DNA of 39,625 bases from Acidobacteriota bacterium (GTDB lineage Bacteria > Acidobacteriota > Terriglobia > Bryobacterales > Bryobacteraceae). The notes below the pieces were generated by a model that saw only the letters and a program-made list of their open reading frames with translations, was not told the DNA's origin and did not search any database. This document shows, piece after piece, positions 7,243 through 17,200 of this stretch. Made by a program: the position numbers and the translations under genes. The first letter of the stretch is position 1. Every line of letters begins with the position of its first letter. The stretch covers positions 1 to 39,625 of the forward strand of contig JAJYCN010000009.1 in assembly GCA_021778335.1 (NCBI GenBank), written 5' to 3'.

Positions 7243-10020
7243 GTGGGCTTTCGCCGCCATACGGTGTGCTTTCTCTTCCTTGCGATTTCTTTCGCAACGG
7301 CGGCCCCGAACACCCCGCCCCAAGCCCAGACAACCGACCCTCTTTCCCGCGCCACCGACGAATTCAAAATCATCACCCGCGACGAGGGCATGCGCGCCGA
7401 TAGCGCCACCACCACCACCCACCACGGCCCCAAACCCGCCTATCACGGCCGCGTCTACGAAAACTTCCGCAACGACATCCTCGACGCCATCCCCCACGAA
7501 ATCAAGCAAAACAACCAGCAGAACGCCGTCCTCCACCGTAACCAGTTCGGCTTCAACCTCGGCGGCCCACTCATCATCCCCCACGTTCTGCCCAATAACA
7601 ACTCCACCTTCTTCTCCATCTCCTACGAAGGCGTCCGCGAAAGCATCTCCCGCGCCTCGCTCCACACCATCCCCACGATGCTCGAACGCACCGGCAATTT
7701 CTCCAAAACCGTCGACCAGGCCGGCAACGTCATCCCTGTCTACGATCCCACCACCACCAGCACCAACCCCAACTACAACCCCGCTCTTCCGCTTTCCCTC
7801 ACCAATCTTCAGTACAACCGCGACCCGTTCCCCGGCAACATCGTCCCGGCATCCCGCCTCTCGCCCCTCGCCCAAAAACAGCTCGGTTACTATCCCGCCC
7901 CCAACACCGACATCGGTCCCTTCTTCCAGAACAACTACTTCGTCAACGCCCCGGAAACCGACATCGCCGACGGCGTCATCGCTAACTTCGACCATTCCTT
8001 CGGCTCCAAGCACCGCCTCACATGGAACAGCACTTACTCCAACGGCTTCCTCGGCTCCGCCAAATACTTCAATAACATCGCCGATCCCGCCGCCCCGGAC
8101 CAGACTTACGGCACCAAACGCGGCGAACTCGACTATATTTATTCCGCCAGCCCCGAAACTATTAATACCGCCGCCATCTTCGCCTCCTCCTCCACCTTCC
8201 AGGCCGGCGACGGAGGCGCGCCCTTCCCTCTTTACACCTTCGATAACTACCTCGCCATGGGCGCCGCCCATCCGAACTCCCACCGCGCCCGCAACCACTA
8301 CCAGCTCCGCGACGGTCTCACCACCCGCAAGGGCAAACACTCACTTACCTTCGGCGCCCAGTACGACCAATTCCAGGTCAACACTTACTGGCCCGCCTAT
8401 CCCGCCGGCGATTACCAGTTCTCCTACCCCATCACCAGCCTTCCCGGCATCGCCGATACAGGTTACTCCTTCGCCAGCTTCATGCTCGGCCTCGCCCAAT
8501 ACGGCAATAACACCATCGTCACCGCCCCCTCTTACTTCCGCGAATCCCGCCTCGCCTTCTCCTTTCGCGACCGCTACGAATGGACCAAGGACCTCACCGT
8601 CACCCTCGGCGCCACCGCCTATGACATGAGTCCCCGCACCGAAAAATACAACCGCCAGAGCGTCATCATCCCCTCCCTCATCGACCCCCTCAGCGGCACG
8701 CCCGGCGGCCTCGGTTTCGCCGGTGTCAACGGCGTCCCCGCCGGCCTCGGGCCCTCCGTCTACACCCTCGATCCCTCCCTCGGCATCGCCTGGAACGCCT
8801 TCGGCAGCTCCGCCACCATCGTTCGCGCCTCCTACAGCCGCTTCCACACCCAACTCCCGCTCTACAACGGCCAATTCGGCACCCAGGGCTTCAACGCCCG
8901 CCAGGCCCTCACCACCACCAACAGCCAACTCCAGCCCGCCCTCACTCTCGACGCCGGCTTCCCCGCCCTCCCCTTCACCCTTCCCAGCCTCGACCCCTCG
9001 TTTTCCAACGGCAACATCGCCGACTACATGAACCTCACCGGCGCCGTCCCCACTTACCAATCCGCCAGATTCTCCGTCGAGCGAGACCTGCCGCTGTCGA
9101 TGGTTGTCACCGCTTCCCTCGCCTACACGGGCGCCCGCAACCTCTTCATCGGCTCCGCCGCCGCCAATCCCAACGCGGTGAATCCCTCCTACCTCACTTA
9201 CGGCAACCAGCTCTACGACCTCGCCTTCCGCGAAACCCTCCAGCGCTTCCCCCAATACCCCGGCGTCAGCCTCGGCTCCATCTATCCGCAAGGCCGCTAT
9301 CAGCGCGACGCCGCCGCCCTGCGCCTGGAAAAACGCGCCTCCTTCGGCCTCTCCTTTGTGCTGAACTACACTTACTCGCGCCAGTGGGACGATTACTCGG
9401 CGCCCTACGGCGAACAGGATTTCTTTAACTCCCGCAACAACTGGTCGCTCTCTTACTACAACCCGCCCCAGTACCTTCAACTTACTTGTATCTTCGAACT
9501 CCCCTTCGGCTCCAACAAACCACTGTTCAATTACTCCGGCTGGCGCAAGCCATTCATCGACGGCTGGTCCATCTCCAGTTCCGCCTACTGGAACGGAGGC
9601 ACCCCGCTCGCCCTTCATCCCGAATACAACATCACCGGCGACGTCATCAACTCCCTCAACGTCAACACCGTCCCCGGTGTCAACCCCACCCTCGGCAACC
9701 CCACCGCCACCCTCTGGTTCAACCCCAACGCCTTCGCTCAGCCCAACAGCTTCACCATCGGCAACGCCTCCCCCACCAGCCCCACCCTCCTCGGCCCCGG
9801 CGTCGAGGACCTCGACATGAGCCTCATCAAACGCCTCCCGATCGGAAGCGAGGGCGCCTTCGAGTTCAGCGCCTCCGCTTTCAACTGCCTTAACCACGGC
9901 AACTGGAACACCCCCGACACCGGCATCGGCCCCCCCACCGCCCCCAACATCAACGCCGGACACATCATCGGTTCCTACGGCGGGCGCGTCATCCAACTGG
10001 GAATGAAGTTCAGCTTTTGA
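7243..10020 (+). CDS. Oar-like outer-membrane beta-barrel lacking the N-terminal regulatory and plug domains
   Basis: 925 aa; GTG start, with an in-frame TAA at 7231-7233, so no longer frame exists. A signal peptide (core CFLFLAISFATAA) is followed by about 40 poorly conserved residues. The sequence then joins the Oar family at the end of the plug (EFKIIT near residue 41, then HGRVYENFRNDILDA), and continues with RNQFGFNLGGPL and a long run of amphipathic strands to a terminal Phe. Full Oar proteins, such as the one at 14214, carry a carboxypeptidase-regulatory-like domain and a complete plug before this point. Without a plug or visible TonB box it may be a scaffold or open channel rather than an active importer. 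It overlaps the VWFA gene by 1 nt. The coding strand is extremely C-rich. Confidence 0.88.
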   Translation: MGFRRHTVCFLFLAISFATAAPNTPPQAQTTDPLSRATDEFKIITRDEGMRADSATTTTHHGPKPAYHGRVYENFRNDILDAIPHEIKQNNQQNAVLHRNQFGFNLGGPLIIPHVLPNNNSTFFSISYEGVRESISRASLHTIPTMLERTGNFSKTVDQAGNVIPVYDPTTTSTNPNYNPALPLSLTNLQYNRDPFPGNIVPASRLSPLAQKQLGYYPAPNTDIGPFFQNNYFVNAPETDIADGVIANFDHSFGSKHRLTWNSTYSNGFLGSAKYFNNIADPAAPDQTYGTKRGELDYIYSASPETINTAAIFASSSTFQAGDGGAPFPLYTFDNYLAMGAAHPNSHRARNHYQLRDGLTTRKGKHSLTFGAQYDQFQVNTYWPAYPAGDYQFSYPITSLPGIADTGYSFASFMLGLAQYGNNTIVTAPSYFRESRLAFSFRDRYEWTKDLTVTLGATAYDMSPRTEKYNRQSVIIPSLIDPLSGTPGGLGFAGVNGVPAGLGPSVYTLDPSLGIAWNAFGSSATIVRASYSRFHTQLPLYNGQFGTQGFNARQALTTTNSQLQPALTLDAGFPALPFTLPSLDPSFSNGNIADYMNLTGAVPTYQSARFSVERDLPLSMVVTASLAYTGARNLFIGSAAANPNAVNPSYLTYGNQLYDLAFRETLQRFPQYPGVSLGSIYPQGRYQRDAAALRLEKRASFGLSFVLNYTYSRQWDDYSAPYGEQDFFNSRNNWSLSYYNPPQYLQLTCIFELPFGSNKPLFNYSGWRKPFIDGWSISSSAYWNGGTPLALHPEYNITGDVINSLNVNTVPGVNPTLGNPTATLWFNPNAFAQPNSFTIGNASPTSPTLLGPGVEDLDMSLIKRLPIGSEGAFEFSASAFNCLNHGNWNTPDTGIGPPTAPNINAGHIIGSYGGRVIQLGMKFSF

Positions 10021-11006
10021 TGCAATTCCGCCCCGCTCCACACCTCGCCCGCGGCCTCGCCCTCGCGGCCCTGCTCTTCCTCGCCACCCGCCCGCTTGCC
10101 GCCGCCGGCGCGCCGCCCGCCCCCTCCGTCCCTCCTCCGCTCCGCGTCCCCGTCTGGATCGAAGCCGACCACCCCCAGGATCCGCCCTTCGCCGTCCACT
10201 TTGAAGCCACCGTCAACGGCCACCCCGCGCGTATCGCCGCCACTCAGGGCCCCGCCAGCGACATCATCGTCCTCGTCGTCCTCGACGTCACCGGCGACAT
10301 CTCCCTCGTCGATCCCGCCAAAAAAGCCCTCATCGATAACATCAACCGCCTGCCCGCCAACGCCTGGGCCGGCATCCTCAACGCTCAGGATGGTCTCCAC
10401 GTCCTCGCCGACCCCGGGCCGCGGCGAAAACCCGCCATCGACGCCATCTCCGGCATTTCCACCAACGGCCTTCCCGGCCTCTTTGAAACCGTCGACTCCG
10501 CCCTCCACATCGCCGACGCCATGATGCGCACTTCGCCCGTCCGCGTCGCCGTCCTCTACGTCACCGACGGCAACATCTACCGCTACCGCGAGGACTACAC
10601 CAACCCCGTCATCAATTCCAGCGACCCCCACGACCTCAGCCGCAAATTCCCCGAAGCCCTCATCATCGAAAAAGTCTCCAAACTCCAGACCACCCTTGCC
10701 TCGCTCGAAGCCCCACTCTTCGTCGCCCACCTCCACTACCGCCCCGACCGCCTCAATGAGGCCTACCAGAACGGCCTTACCACTCTCGCCAACGAAACCG
10801 CCGGGGAAGCCGATTTCGCCCGCTCCCCCACCGAAATCCCGGACTCGATCAACCACATGTTCAGCCGCATTCTCTCGGGCTGGACCCTCACCCTCAACCT
10901 TCCGCCCAAGACCCGGGAAAACTTAGAAGTCAAAATCACCGGCCACGCCGGAGACACCGAAGCCCGCCTCTCCTGGCGCTCCCGCTATGTCTGGAAACAC
11001 AAGTAA
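10020..11006 (+). CDS. Secreted VWFA-related domain protein (acidobacterial TIGR03436 type)
   Basis: 328 aa. The ATG shares its A with the previous gene's stop (TGATG), implying translational coupling; a TTG codon at 10017 is a less likely start. The signal peptide is residues 1-28. The VWFA-like fold spans about 75-290: a hydrophobic strand IIVLVVLDVTGDIS stands where the metal-binding DxSxS should be, and VRVAVLYVTDG matches the later TDG strand. The MIDAS is degenerate (D-V-T-G-D), so metal-dependent binding is doubtful. The family is common in Acidobacteriota and has no established biochemical role; VWFA domains usually mediate protein-protein contacts. Its place between an outer-membrane barrel and an inner-membrane coiled-coil protein suggests a periplasmic linker, which is inference. 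Confidence 0.85.
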   Translation: MQFRPAPHLARGLALAALLFLATRPLAAAGAPPAPSVPPPLRVPVWIEADHPQDPPFAVHFEATVNGHPARIAATQGPASDIIVLVVLDVTGDISLVDPAKKALIDNINRLPANAWAGILNAQDGLHVLADPGPRRKPAIDAISGISTNGLPGLFETVDSALHIADAMMRTSPVRVAVLYVTDGNIYRYREDYTNPVINSSDPHDLSRKFPEALIIEKVSKLQTTLASLEAPLFVAHLHYRPDRLNEAYQNGLTTLANETAGEADFARSPTEIPDSINHMFSRILSGWTLTLNLPPKTRENLEVKITGHAGDTEARLSWRSRYVWKHK

Positions 11007-11012
11007 AACGAT

Positions 11013-11861
11013 ATGATGAAGCACGTGCGCGCGCGCCTCCCCATCCTGATCCTCACCGCGGCCTGGCTCGCCACGCTCGTCGCGGTGATCTGGCAAACCC
11101 GCCAGACCTCGCTCGCCCGCAAGCAGGCCAGCGCCGCCGAACAGGCTCTGGCTTCGTCCCACAATCGGGCCCCGTCCCCCGCCGCCGCACCCGCACCCTC
11201 CGAATCCGCGGCCCCCGAGGAAGCCGAACACGAAGCCGAACGCGCCGCCGCCCAACGCGACGCCAAAACACGCGCCCTTCTTGCCCAGCGTGAAGCCGAA
11301 GTCCTATCGCTCCAGCAGCAACTTTCCGAGGCCCACATCGAAATCAACCGCCTCAACCTCCGCGTCAACTCTTTCGACGAGGACCAGCAAAAAGCCACAG
11401 AAGCGGCCAACACCCGCTTCAACACCGCCCAGTCCGACTGGCAGAAGCGCTTCGACGCCCTCAGCCACCAGGTCCAAACCGCGCAAGCCGACGCGGACAC
11501 CGCCCGCGCCCGCACCCAGGCCATCGAGTCCGAACTCGACAAACAAGCCGCCAACCAGTCTGCCGGCCGCGCCAAACTCGAGCAGGCCCGCCGCCTGCTG
11601 TCTACCCTTCAAGACCTCAACCGCCGCCGCTCGACGTACCTCGACTCCGTCCTCCGCCGCTACCGCGACATCCTCAGCCAACTCAACGCCCTCGCCGGCG
11701 TCCTCAACTCCGCCCGCGACCAAAACTCCAACGTCGTCTCCAACGCCGCCCTCACCCGCCTCGATTCCACCATCTCCCTCGCCGAAGACGACATGCGCCA
11801 ACTCTCCGACCTAAACTCCCGCGCCGCCCTCACCGAAAAACGGCTTAGCCAGATCCAGTAA
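11013..11861 (+). CDS. Inner-membrane-anchored coiled-coil protein
   Basis: 282 aa starting 6 nt after the VWFA stop. ATG at 11013 is followed directly by a second ATG at 11016, and either could be used. One N-terminal transmembrane helix (about residues 9-27, LPILILTAAWLATLVAVIW) is followed by an Ala/Pro-rich linker (about 50-70). A long coiled coil runs from about 70 to 200, rich in Q, E, A and heptad Leu. A second helical region (about 200-280) contains a conserved-looking RRRSTYLDSVLRRYRDIL segment. It would sit with its coiled coil in the periplasm. No enzyme motif is seen. It is the last gene of a three-gene plus-strand operon, and its 3' end overlaps the convergent membrane-protein gene by 17 nt. 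Confidence 0.82.
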   Translation: MMKHVRARLPILILTAAWLATLVAVIWQTRQTSLARKQASAAEQALASSHNRAPSPAAAPAPSESAAPEEAEHEAERAAAQRDAKTRALLAQREAEVLSLQQQLSEAHIEINRLNLRVNSFDEDQQKATEAANTRFNTAQSDWQKRFDALSHQVQTAQADADTARARTQAIESELDKQAANQSAGRAKLEQARRLLSTLQDLNRRRSTYLDSVLRRYRDILSQLNALAGVLNSARDQNSNVVSNAALTRLDSTISLAEDDMRQLSDLNSRAALTEKRLSQIQ

Positions 11862-12270
11862 GTTCCGGGCCGCGCCTACTTCCTCCCCGCAACGAAAAGC
11901 CGAGCACCACCACGCAGGCAACTGCGCCCGTCACCCATAGTGCTTCGCTCACACCGCGCATCAGCGCCTTTGCAGCAGCGCCCGGCAGCAATATCATCTC
12001 GGCCAGCCGTAAAACCAACGCGGATCCGGCTGCCCCGAATACGAACCGGTCTCCAATGAAAATCGACCGCGCCGCAATCGAAATAGCAATCAACGAAGCC
12101 CAGGCCAGGCCAAAGATGAGCAGACCATCGCGCCCGTGCGGTCCCGGCGAGGCTTCCGCGCGAAGTGTTGTGACCGATCTTGGCAAAGCTTCATAGATAC
12201 AAACGACCAGCGCGAACGCAGCCGCCCGCCAGTCACCGAGCAGCCGCTTACCAGAGATTCCGCTCGCCAT
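11845..12270 (-). CDS. Small four-helix integral membrane protein, unknown function
   Basis: 141 aa. The start ATG 12270 forms TGATG with the esterase stop, a strong sign that this is a real, coupled gene; an in-frame start at 12282 would lengthen the overlap to 13 nt. Four hydrophobic segments are visible: about 14-28, 52-75, 80-105 and 109-131, with Arg/Gly-rich ends. No family is recognised. Possible roles are membrane anchoring or immunity/modulation for the secreted esterase, but nothing in the sequence shows this. The last 17 nt overlap the convergent coiled-coil gene. Confidence 0.7.
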   Translation of the reverse strand: MASGISGKRLLGDWRAAAFALVVCIYEALPRSVTTLRAEASPGPHGRDGLLIFGLAWASLIAISIAARSIFIGDRFVFGAAGSALVLRLAEMILLPGAAAKALMRGVSEALWVTGAVACVVVLGFSLRGGSRRGPELTGSG

Positions 12271-14066
12271 CAATACTTCCAACTCCGCAAATCCGCCCCC
12301 TTCGGCGCAGTCGCCTCCATGTGCCGCACCATCTTATCCACCGTGGTCCCGAACCAGTTCAGCCTCTCCAGCCGCGTCGCGCTCAGCCTCACGCCCTGAT
12401 AACAGTGCGGCTGCCGCGGCCCGTACTCGAACGTCGCGTTCGCCGGAGGCATCAGCTTCGGATCCGCCAAAACCCCCTCCATCAAATGCACCGCATTATT
12501 CAAATACCACGTGTCCATGTCGCCCACCGCAAAATGCAGCTTTCCCGCCAGCTTCGGACCCAGCCTCGCCCAATCCCGCTTCACGATGTAACTCAAGTCC
12601 GAATGTTCCTTCCAGTAACTCGCCACGGACTTATCGATAACTCCCGTCTTCTTATCCCAAATCGGCTTCGGATACCCGTCCTCCCCCATCGGCCCGAACA
12701 CCGCCTCCCAAATGTCGAACTGCTCGCCGGACCGGCTGTGCGTCCCCTCCACGAACGTGCGCCGGTTCTCCTGCTCCATCGTCGAATCCAGCCGCCCCGT
12801 GGTGTCTCTCTTCTCCGGAAGCGGCACACGCAAAAACGGCCCTACGCGGAAATACGCGCTCGGATCCTTGTAAATGTTCACCGTCCCGTATGCGCGAAAA
12901 TCGATCGGGTCCGGGCAGCCCACCCACGCCCCGTTGATCTCGTCCGGATAAAACACCTGCTGCCCCAGCGCTTCCCAGCCTCCCGTCGACCCGCCAAACA
13001 CCGCCCGCGCCCACCCCTGCCCGATCCCCCGGTACCGCCGCTCGATCTCCGGCAACAATTCCCGCATTAGCGCGTCCCCATACGGCCCCAGGTTCGCCGA
13101 GTTCACCGCATAGGAGTCGTCGAAATACGGATTCGGATGCAGCGGCATCACAATCAGCACGCGCGGCAGCCGACCGCTCGTCCAGTCCTGATACAGCTTC
13201 CAGCCCGCCTCCTGCTGCTCGCTCTCCCGGTCCACTTCCTCCGTTGTCCCATCGCCCGGCTGCTCGACCGCCGGTTCGCTCGCCTTTACTTGCTTGTCCG
13301 GCGGCGTCGTGCGGAAACCTGGAAAGAAGTGCCGGTGATAATGATCTTCCAGAATCAGCTCCGGATACCGCGCCTCCGGGTGCTCCGCCCATCCATCCGG
13401 CAGCAACACCACCGCGCCGATCTTCACCGGCTTCCCCCAGAACTTACTCAGCCGCTCGCTGGTAATCCACACATGCTTCACCCACTGGTTATCCGACGCA
13501 TCCTCCGGCTTAGTAATCTTCCGCCAGTCGAGAAACGAATCGACTTCCGCTAACTCCTCCTCGAGCGGCGGCACCTTGTGGTTGAACGCAAGCCGCACCG
13601 TCCCCGACCCCGCTCCGTCCAGCCGCATCTTCACCACGCTGGTTAACAAATTCCCCGGCTTCACCTGCCAGTGCTGTCCCTCGCCCCGGTCCGGCGGTAA
13701 CTTCACCACCTTCCCATTCTCGAGATGGTAAGTCTCATACATGTTCAGCACCGCCTGCACGTAATACTCCCCCGCCGGAACCTCGCGCAGCGACCGAAGC
13801 GGAAACCCCACCGCCGTCCCATCGATCCTCGCCGCCTCGCCGGGCTCCCAACCCTCCACATCCAGCCCGAACCCCTGCTGCGATTCGGTCCCCTCGGTCA
13901 ATCCGAATCTCGGCTCCTGCTTCGCATCTCTCGACAGGATCAGCACAATATGCCCATCGAGCGGTCCCGCCGCTAAATCCTTCGGATACGTGATCTCAAA
14001 CTCGAGCGGCGCCGCCACCGCCGCCCCCGCCAACACCCAAGCCGCCATCCAAGCCCACCGCATCAT
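12270..14066 (-). CDS. Secreted alpha/beta-hydrolase-fold esterase (esterase D-like)
   Basis: 598 aa; ATG 14066 lies 10 nt after GGGAGG. The N-terminus is a signal peptide (MAAWVLAGAAVAA). About 20-200 is a beta-rich domain, and the catalytic domain follows. The nucleophile elbow GGSTGG places the nucleophile at S360 and a likely catalytic His is H554 in QPHCYQG. The acid is less certain, possibly in VGDMDTWY near 520. The layout resembles putative esterases related to enterochelin/feruloyl esterases, but at nearly 600 aa it is much longer than a single esterase domain. The substrate is unknown. It is first in a two-gene unit with the membrane protein at 11845-12270 and is divergent from the Oar receptor gene at 14214. 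Confidence 0.85.
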   Translation of the reverse strand: MMRWAWMAAWVLAGAAVAAPLEFEITYPKDLAAGPLDGHIVLILSRDAKQEPRFGLTEGTESQQGFGLDVEGWEPGEAARIDGTAVGFPLRSLREVPAGEYYVQAVLNMYETYHLENGKVVKLPPDRGEGQHWQVKPGNLLTSVVKMRLDGAGSGTVRLAFNHKVPPLEEELAEVDSFLDWRKITKPEDASDNQWVKHVWITSERLSKFWGKPVKIGAVVLLPDGWAEHPEARYPELILEDHYHRHFFPGFRTTPPDKQVKASEPAVEQPGDGTTEEVDRESEQQEAGWKLYQDWTSGRLPRVLIVMPLHPNPYFDDSYAVNSANLGPYGDALMRELLPEIERRYRGIGQGWARAVFGGSTGGWEALGQQVFYPDEINGAWVGCPDPIDFRAYGTVNIYKDPSAYFRVGPFLRVPLPEKRDTTGRLDSTMEQENRRTFVEGTHSRSGEQFDIWEAVFGPMGEDGYPKPIWDKKTGVIDKSVASYWKEHSDLSYIVKRDWARLGPKLAGKLHFAVGDMDTWYLNNAVHLMEGVLADPKLMPPANATFEYGPRQPHCYQGVRLSATRLERLNWFGTTVDKMVRHMEATAPKGADLRSWKY

Positions 14067-14130
14067 CAATCGCAATCCTCCCTGTTACAGAATCCTAGCG
14101 GATTTCCCAACTCTCCCGATCCGTTTCGTA

Positions 14131-14136
14131 TATAAT
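14131..14136 (+). promoter_or_regulatory. Consensus -10 box upstream of the full-length Oar gene
   Basis: A perfect TATAAT lies 78 nt before the ATG at 14214, which also has a strong GAGGGGG ribosome site. No good -35 lies 16-18 nt upstream. It is in the 147-nt gap shared with the divergent esterase gene, where a weaker minus-strand TAGGAT (14097-14092) could serve the esterase. Confidence 0.45.
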
Positions 14137-14213
14137 CCCCACATAACTCACGGCCCGGTCGCCGGATCGCTGGACCGTCCCGGCTCATTTTCAACCTTTT
14201 GAGGGGGTTTGTA

Positions 14214-17200
14214 ATGCGCATTTCACTTCGCGTTCTCGTTATCGTTGTCGCAATTTCTTTCGCTTCCCACGCGCTCCTGCGCGCCCAGGCCGTCTCCGGC
14301 AGCATCATCGGCACCATCACCGACCAGGCCGGCGCCGCCATCGCGAACACCAAGGTCACCATCACGGACCGCGACCGCGGCACCGTCTTCGACACCTCCA
14401 CCAACGAATCCGGCAACTACAGCCAAACCCACCTCCTCGCCGGCCACTACCGCGTCCGCGTCGAGGCCGCCGGCTTCACGCCCTACGAGGCCGACGCCGA
14501 AGTCCAGGTCGACGCCGACACCCGCGTGGACGCTAGCCTCAAAGTAGGCGAAGCGCAAACCACCGTCACCGTCACCAGCGAATCCCCATTGCTCAAAACC
14601 GACCGCTCCGACGTCAGCACCACCTTCACCTCTCACGAGGTCGAAGAGCTTCCCATCCTCGACCGCAACCTCACTTCCCTCCTCCTTGTCGTCCCCGGCG
14701 CCCAGCTCAACTCCTGGCAGCACGCCGCCAGCGAGAACCCGCAAGGCGGCTTCCAGATCAACGTCAATGGCCAGTTTTTCACCGCCAACGGCTTCTTCCT
14801 CGACGGCACCGAAAACGAATCCTCCATCCTCGGCATCGCCGTGATCAACCCGAACCTCGACTCCCTCCAGGACTTCAAAATCACCACCAGTAACTACGAT
14901 GCCGAGTTCGGCTCCGTCTCCGGCGCTTTCTTGCAGGGCACCACCAAGAGCGGCACCAACCAGATCCACGGCACACTCTTTGAATACCTGCGCAATAACA
15001 TCGCCAACGCGAGCGACCATTTCACCGGCCTCAACCAGCCGCTGCGTTGGAATCAGTTCGGCGGCTCCATCGGCGGACCCATCGTCAAGGACAAACTCTT
15101 CGCCTTCTTCGACTATCAGGGCACGCGCCGCATCGACGGCGGCTCGCTCATCACCACCGTCCCCACCGCCGCCGAACGCTCCGGCGACTTGCGCGGTCTC
15201 CTCGGCAACTACATCTGCGCCGATGGCTCCGTCTCCGCCTCCCGCTGCGCGAATCCCGCCATGGTCACCACCACCCAAAACACGCAGGTTCCCGCCCAGG
15301 CCGGCATGGTCTTCAACCCCAACTCCGGCGACCCCAACACCGGCAACGGCCGCCAGGTTTACTCCACCAACGGGCAAGTCAATGTCATCCCCGTCGCCAC
15401 GCCCATGGCGAACATCCTCAAATACCTTCCCATGCCTAACTACGGCGCCGGCATTTATAACAACTACATCTCCGGCCAGTCGCAAGTCTTCAACGTCGAC
15501 CAATACGACGGCCGCGTCGACTACACGATCTCCTCCAGCACTCACGTCTTCGGCCGCTACACCATCGCCGACTTCAACCGCTTCTCTCCCGGCGCCTTCG
15601 GCCTCGAAGCCGGCGGACCCTCCGCCTTCGGCTTCGCCGGCTCCGCGCTCGACCGCAATCAAAGCGCCGCCGCCGGCATCGACCACGCCTTCAGCCCCAC
15701 CCTCATCGCCGAATTCCGCATGGGCTTCTACCGCTACCGCGTCCGCACCCAGCCCAACGGAGTCGGCACCACCCCCGCCACCGACGCCGGCCTCCCCGGC
15801 CTCAACACCGGCGCCACCGCCACCAGCGGCATGCCCGCCTTCTACGTCAACGGCAACGGCGGCTTCGATTTCGGCTACGCTCTCGGCGTCAACCAGTGCA
15901 ACTGCCCGCTGAAGGAAACCGAAAACCAGTTCCAGTGGGTCAACATCTGGACCAAACAGACCGGCAACCACACCATCAAATGGGGCGCCGATCTTCGCCG
16001 CCTCCAGAACCAGCGCGTCCCCAGCGACAGCCATCGCTCCGGCGAAATCACTTTCAACGATAGCTCCACCGGCAGCCCCGAACTCGACGCCCTCGCCAAC
16101 GGCAACGCCAGCACCGGCGCCGCGCTCGGCTCCTTCCTCCTCGGCCAACCCTCTAACTTCGCCCGTTATTTCACCCCGCCGGGACTCTATCCCGGCATAC
16201 GCGAAACCCGCCTCTTCTTCTTCATCCAGGACACCTGGCGCATTACGCCCAAACTTACTCTCGACTACGGCCTCCGCTGGGAAGATTACTTACCCCAAAC
16301 CGCCGCCCAGCCCGGTGGCGCCGGCAGCTTCGATCCCGCCACCGGCGACGTTCTCGCCGCCGGTATCGGCGCCGTGCCCTTGAACGTCGGCATCGTCCCT
16401 TACAACCTCGACTTCGCCCCCCGCCTCGGCATCGCCTACCAGGCGACCTCGAACACCGTCCTCCGCATGGGCTACGGCGTCAGTTACAATCCGGCCGGTC
16501 TCGGCTCCGTCTTCGGCCAGGGCTTCGATTACGATCCCCCCATCCTCCTGCCCCAATCCGTCAACCAGAACAGCCCGTACACACCAGCCTTCAACCTCCT
16601 CAACGGACCGCCCCCCATCCCTTCGCCCGTAATCCCGCCCAGCGGCCGCTATCCGCTCCCCGACGGCCTCAGCGTCTACTACTTCGTCAATCCGCTCAAC
16701 TCCTACCGCATCCCCGAAGTCGAATTCTGGAACGCCACCATCCAGCACCAGTTCAGTTCCACCCTCGCCCTCGAGGTCGCCTACGTCGGCAACGCCGGCC
16801 GCCATTTGTACGAAAACCCCAACATGAACCAGGCCATCCCCGGCCCCGGCAGTTACGACTCCCGCCGGCCTTACTACAACCTGTACGGCCTGGAACAGCC
16901 CCTCTACGCCGTCTGTAACTGCGACACTTCAAATTACAACGCCATGCAGGTAAAGTTACAGAAACGCCTCTCCCACGGCCTCGATTTCTTACTCACTTAC
17001 AGTTACTCGAAAGCCCTGGGCAACTCCGAAGGCGGTGGCGGCTGGGACAACAACTACAACATCGCCGCCAGCTACGGCCCCATGAGCTGGGACCACACCC
17101 AGGCCGTCACCATGACGCATAACTGGGATCTCCCCTTCGGCAAAGGCCAACACTTCGATTTCCACAACAACCGCGTCCTCGACGCGATCGCCGGCGGCTG

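Noticed and set aside
7280-8629. 449-codon plus-strand ORF in a second frame of the Oar gene
   Set aside because: Pro/Ser/Thr-rich low-complexity translation of a C-skewed gene; entirely inside a well-supported CDS.
8341-10041. 566-codon minus-strand ORF antisense to the barrel-only Oar gene
   Set aside because: Gly/Val/Asp/Glu-rich composition is what a C-rich gene gives on the opposite strand. No domain or ribosome site; the sense frame is a clear Oar barrel.
14223-16148. 641-codon minus-strand ORF antisense to the full-length Oar gene
   Set aside because: Same compositional shadow; no recognisable fold or start signal.
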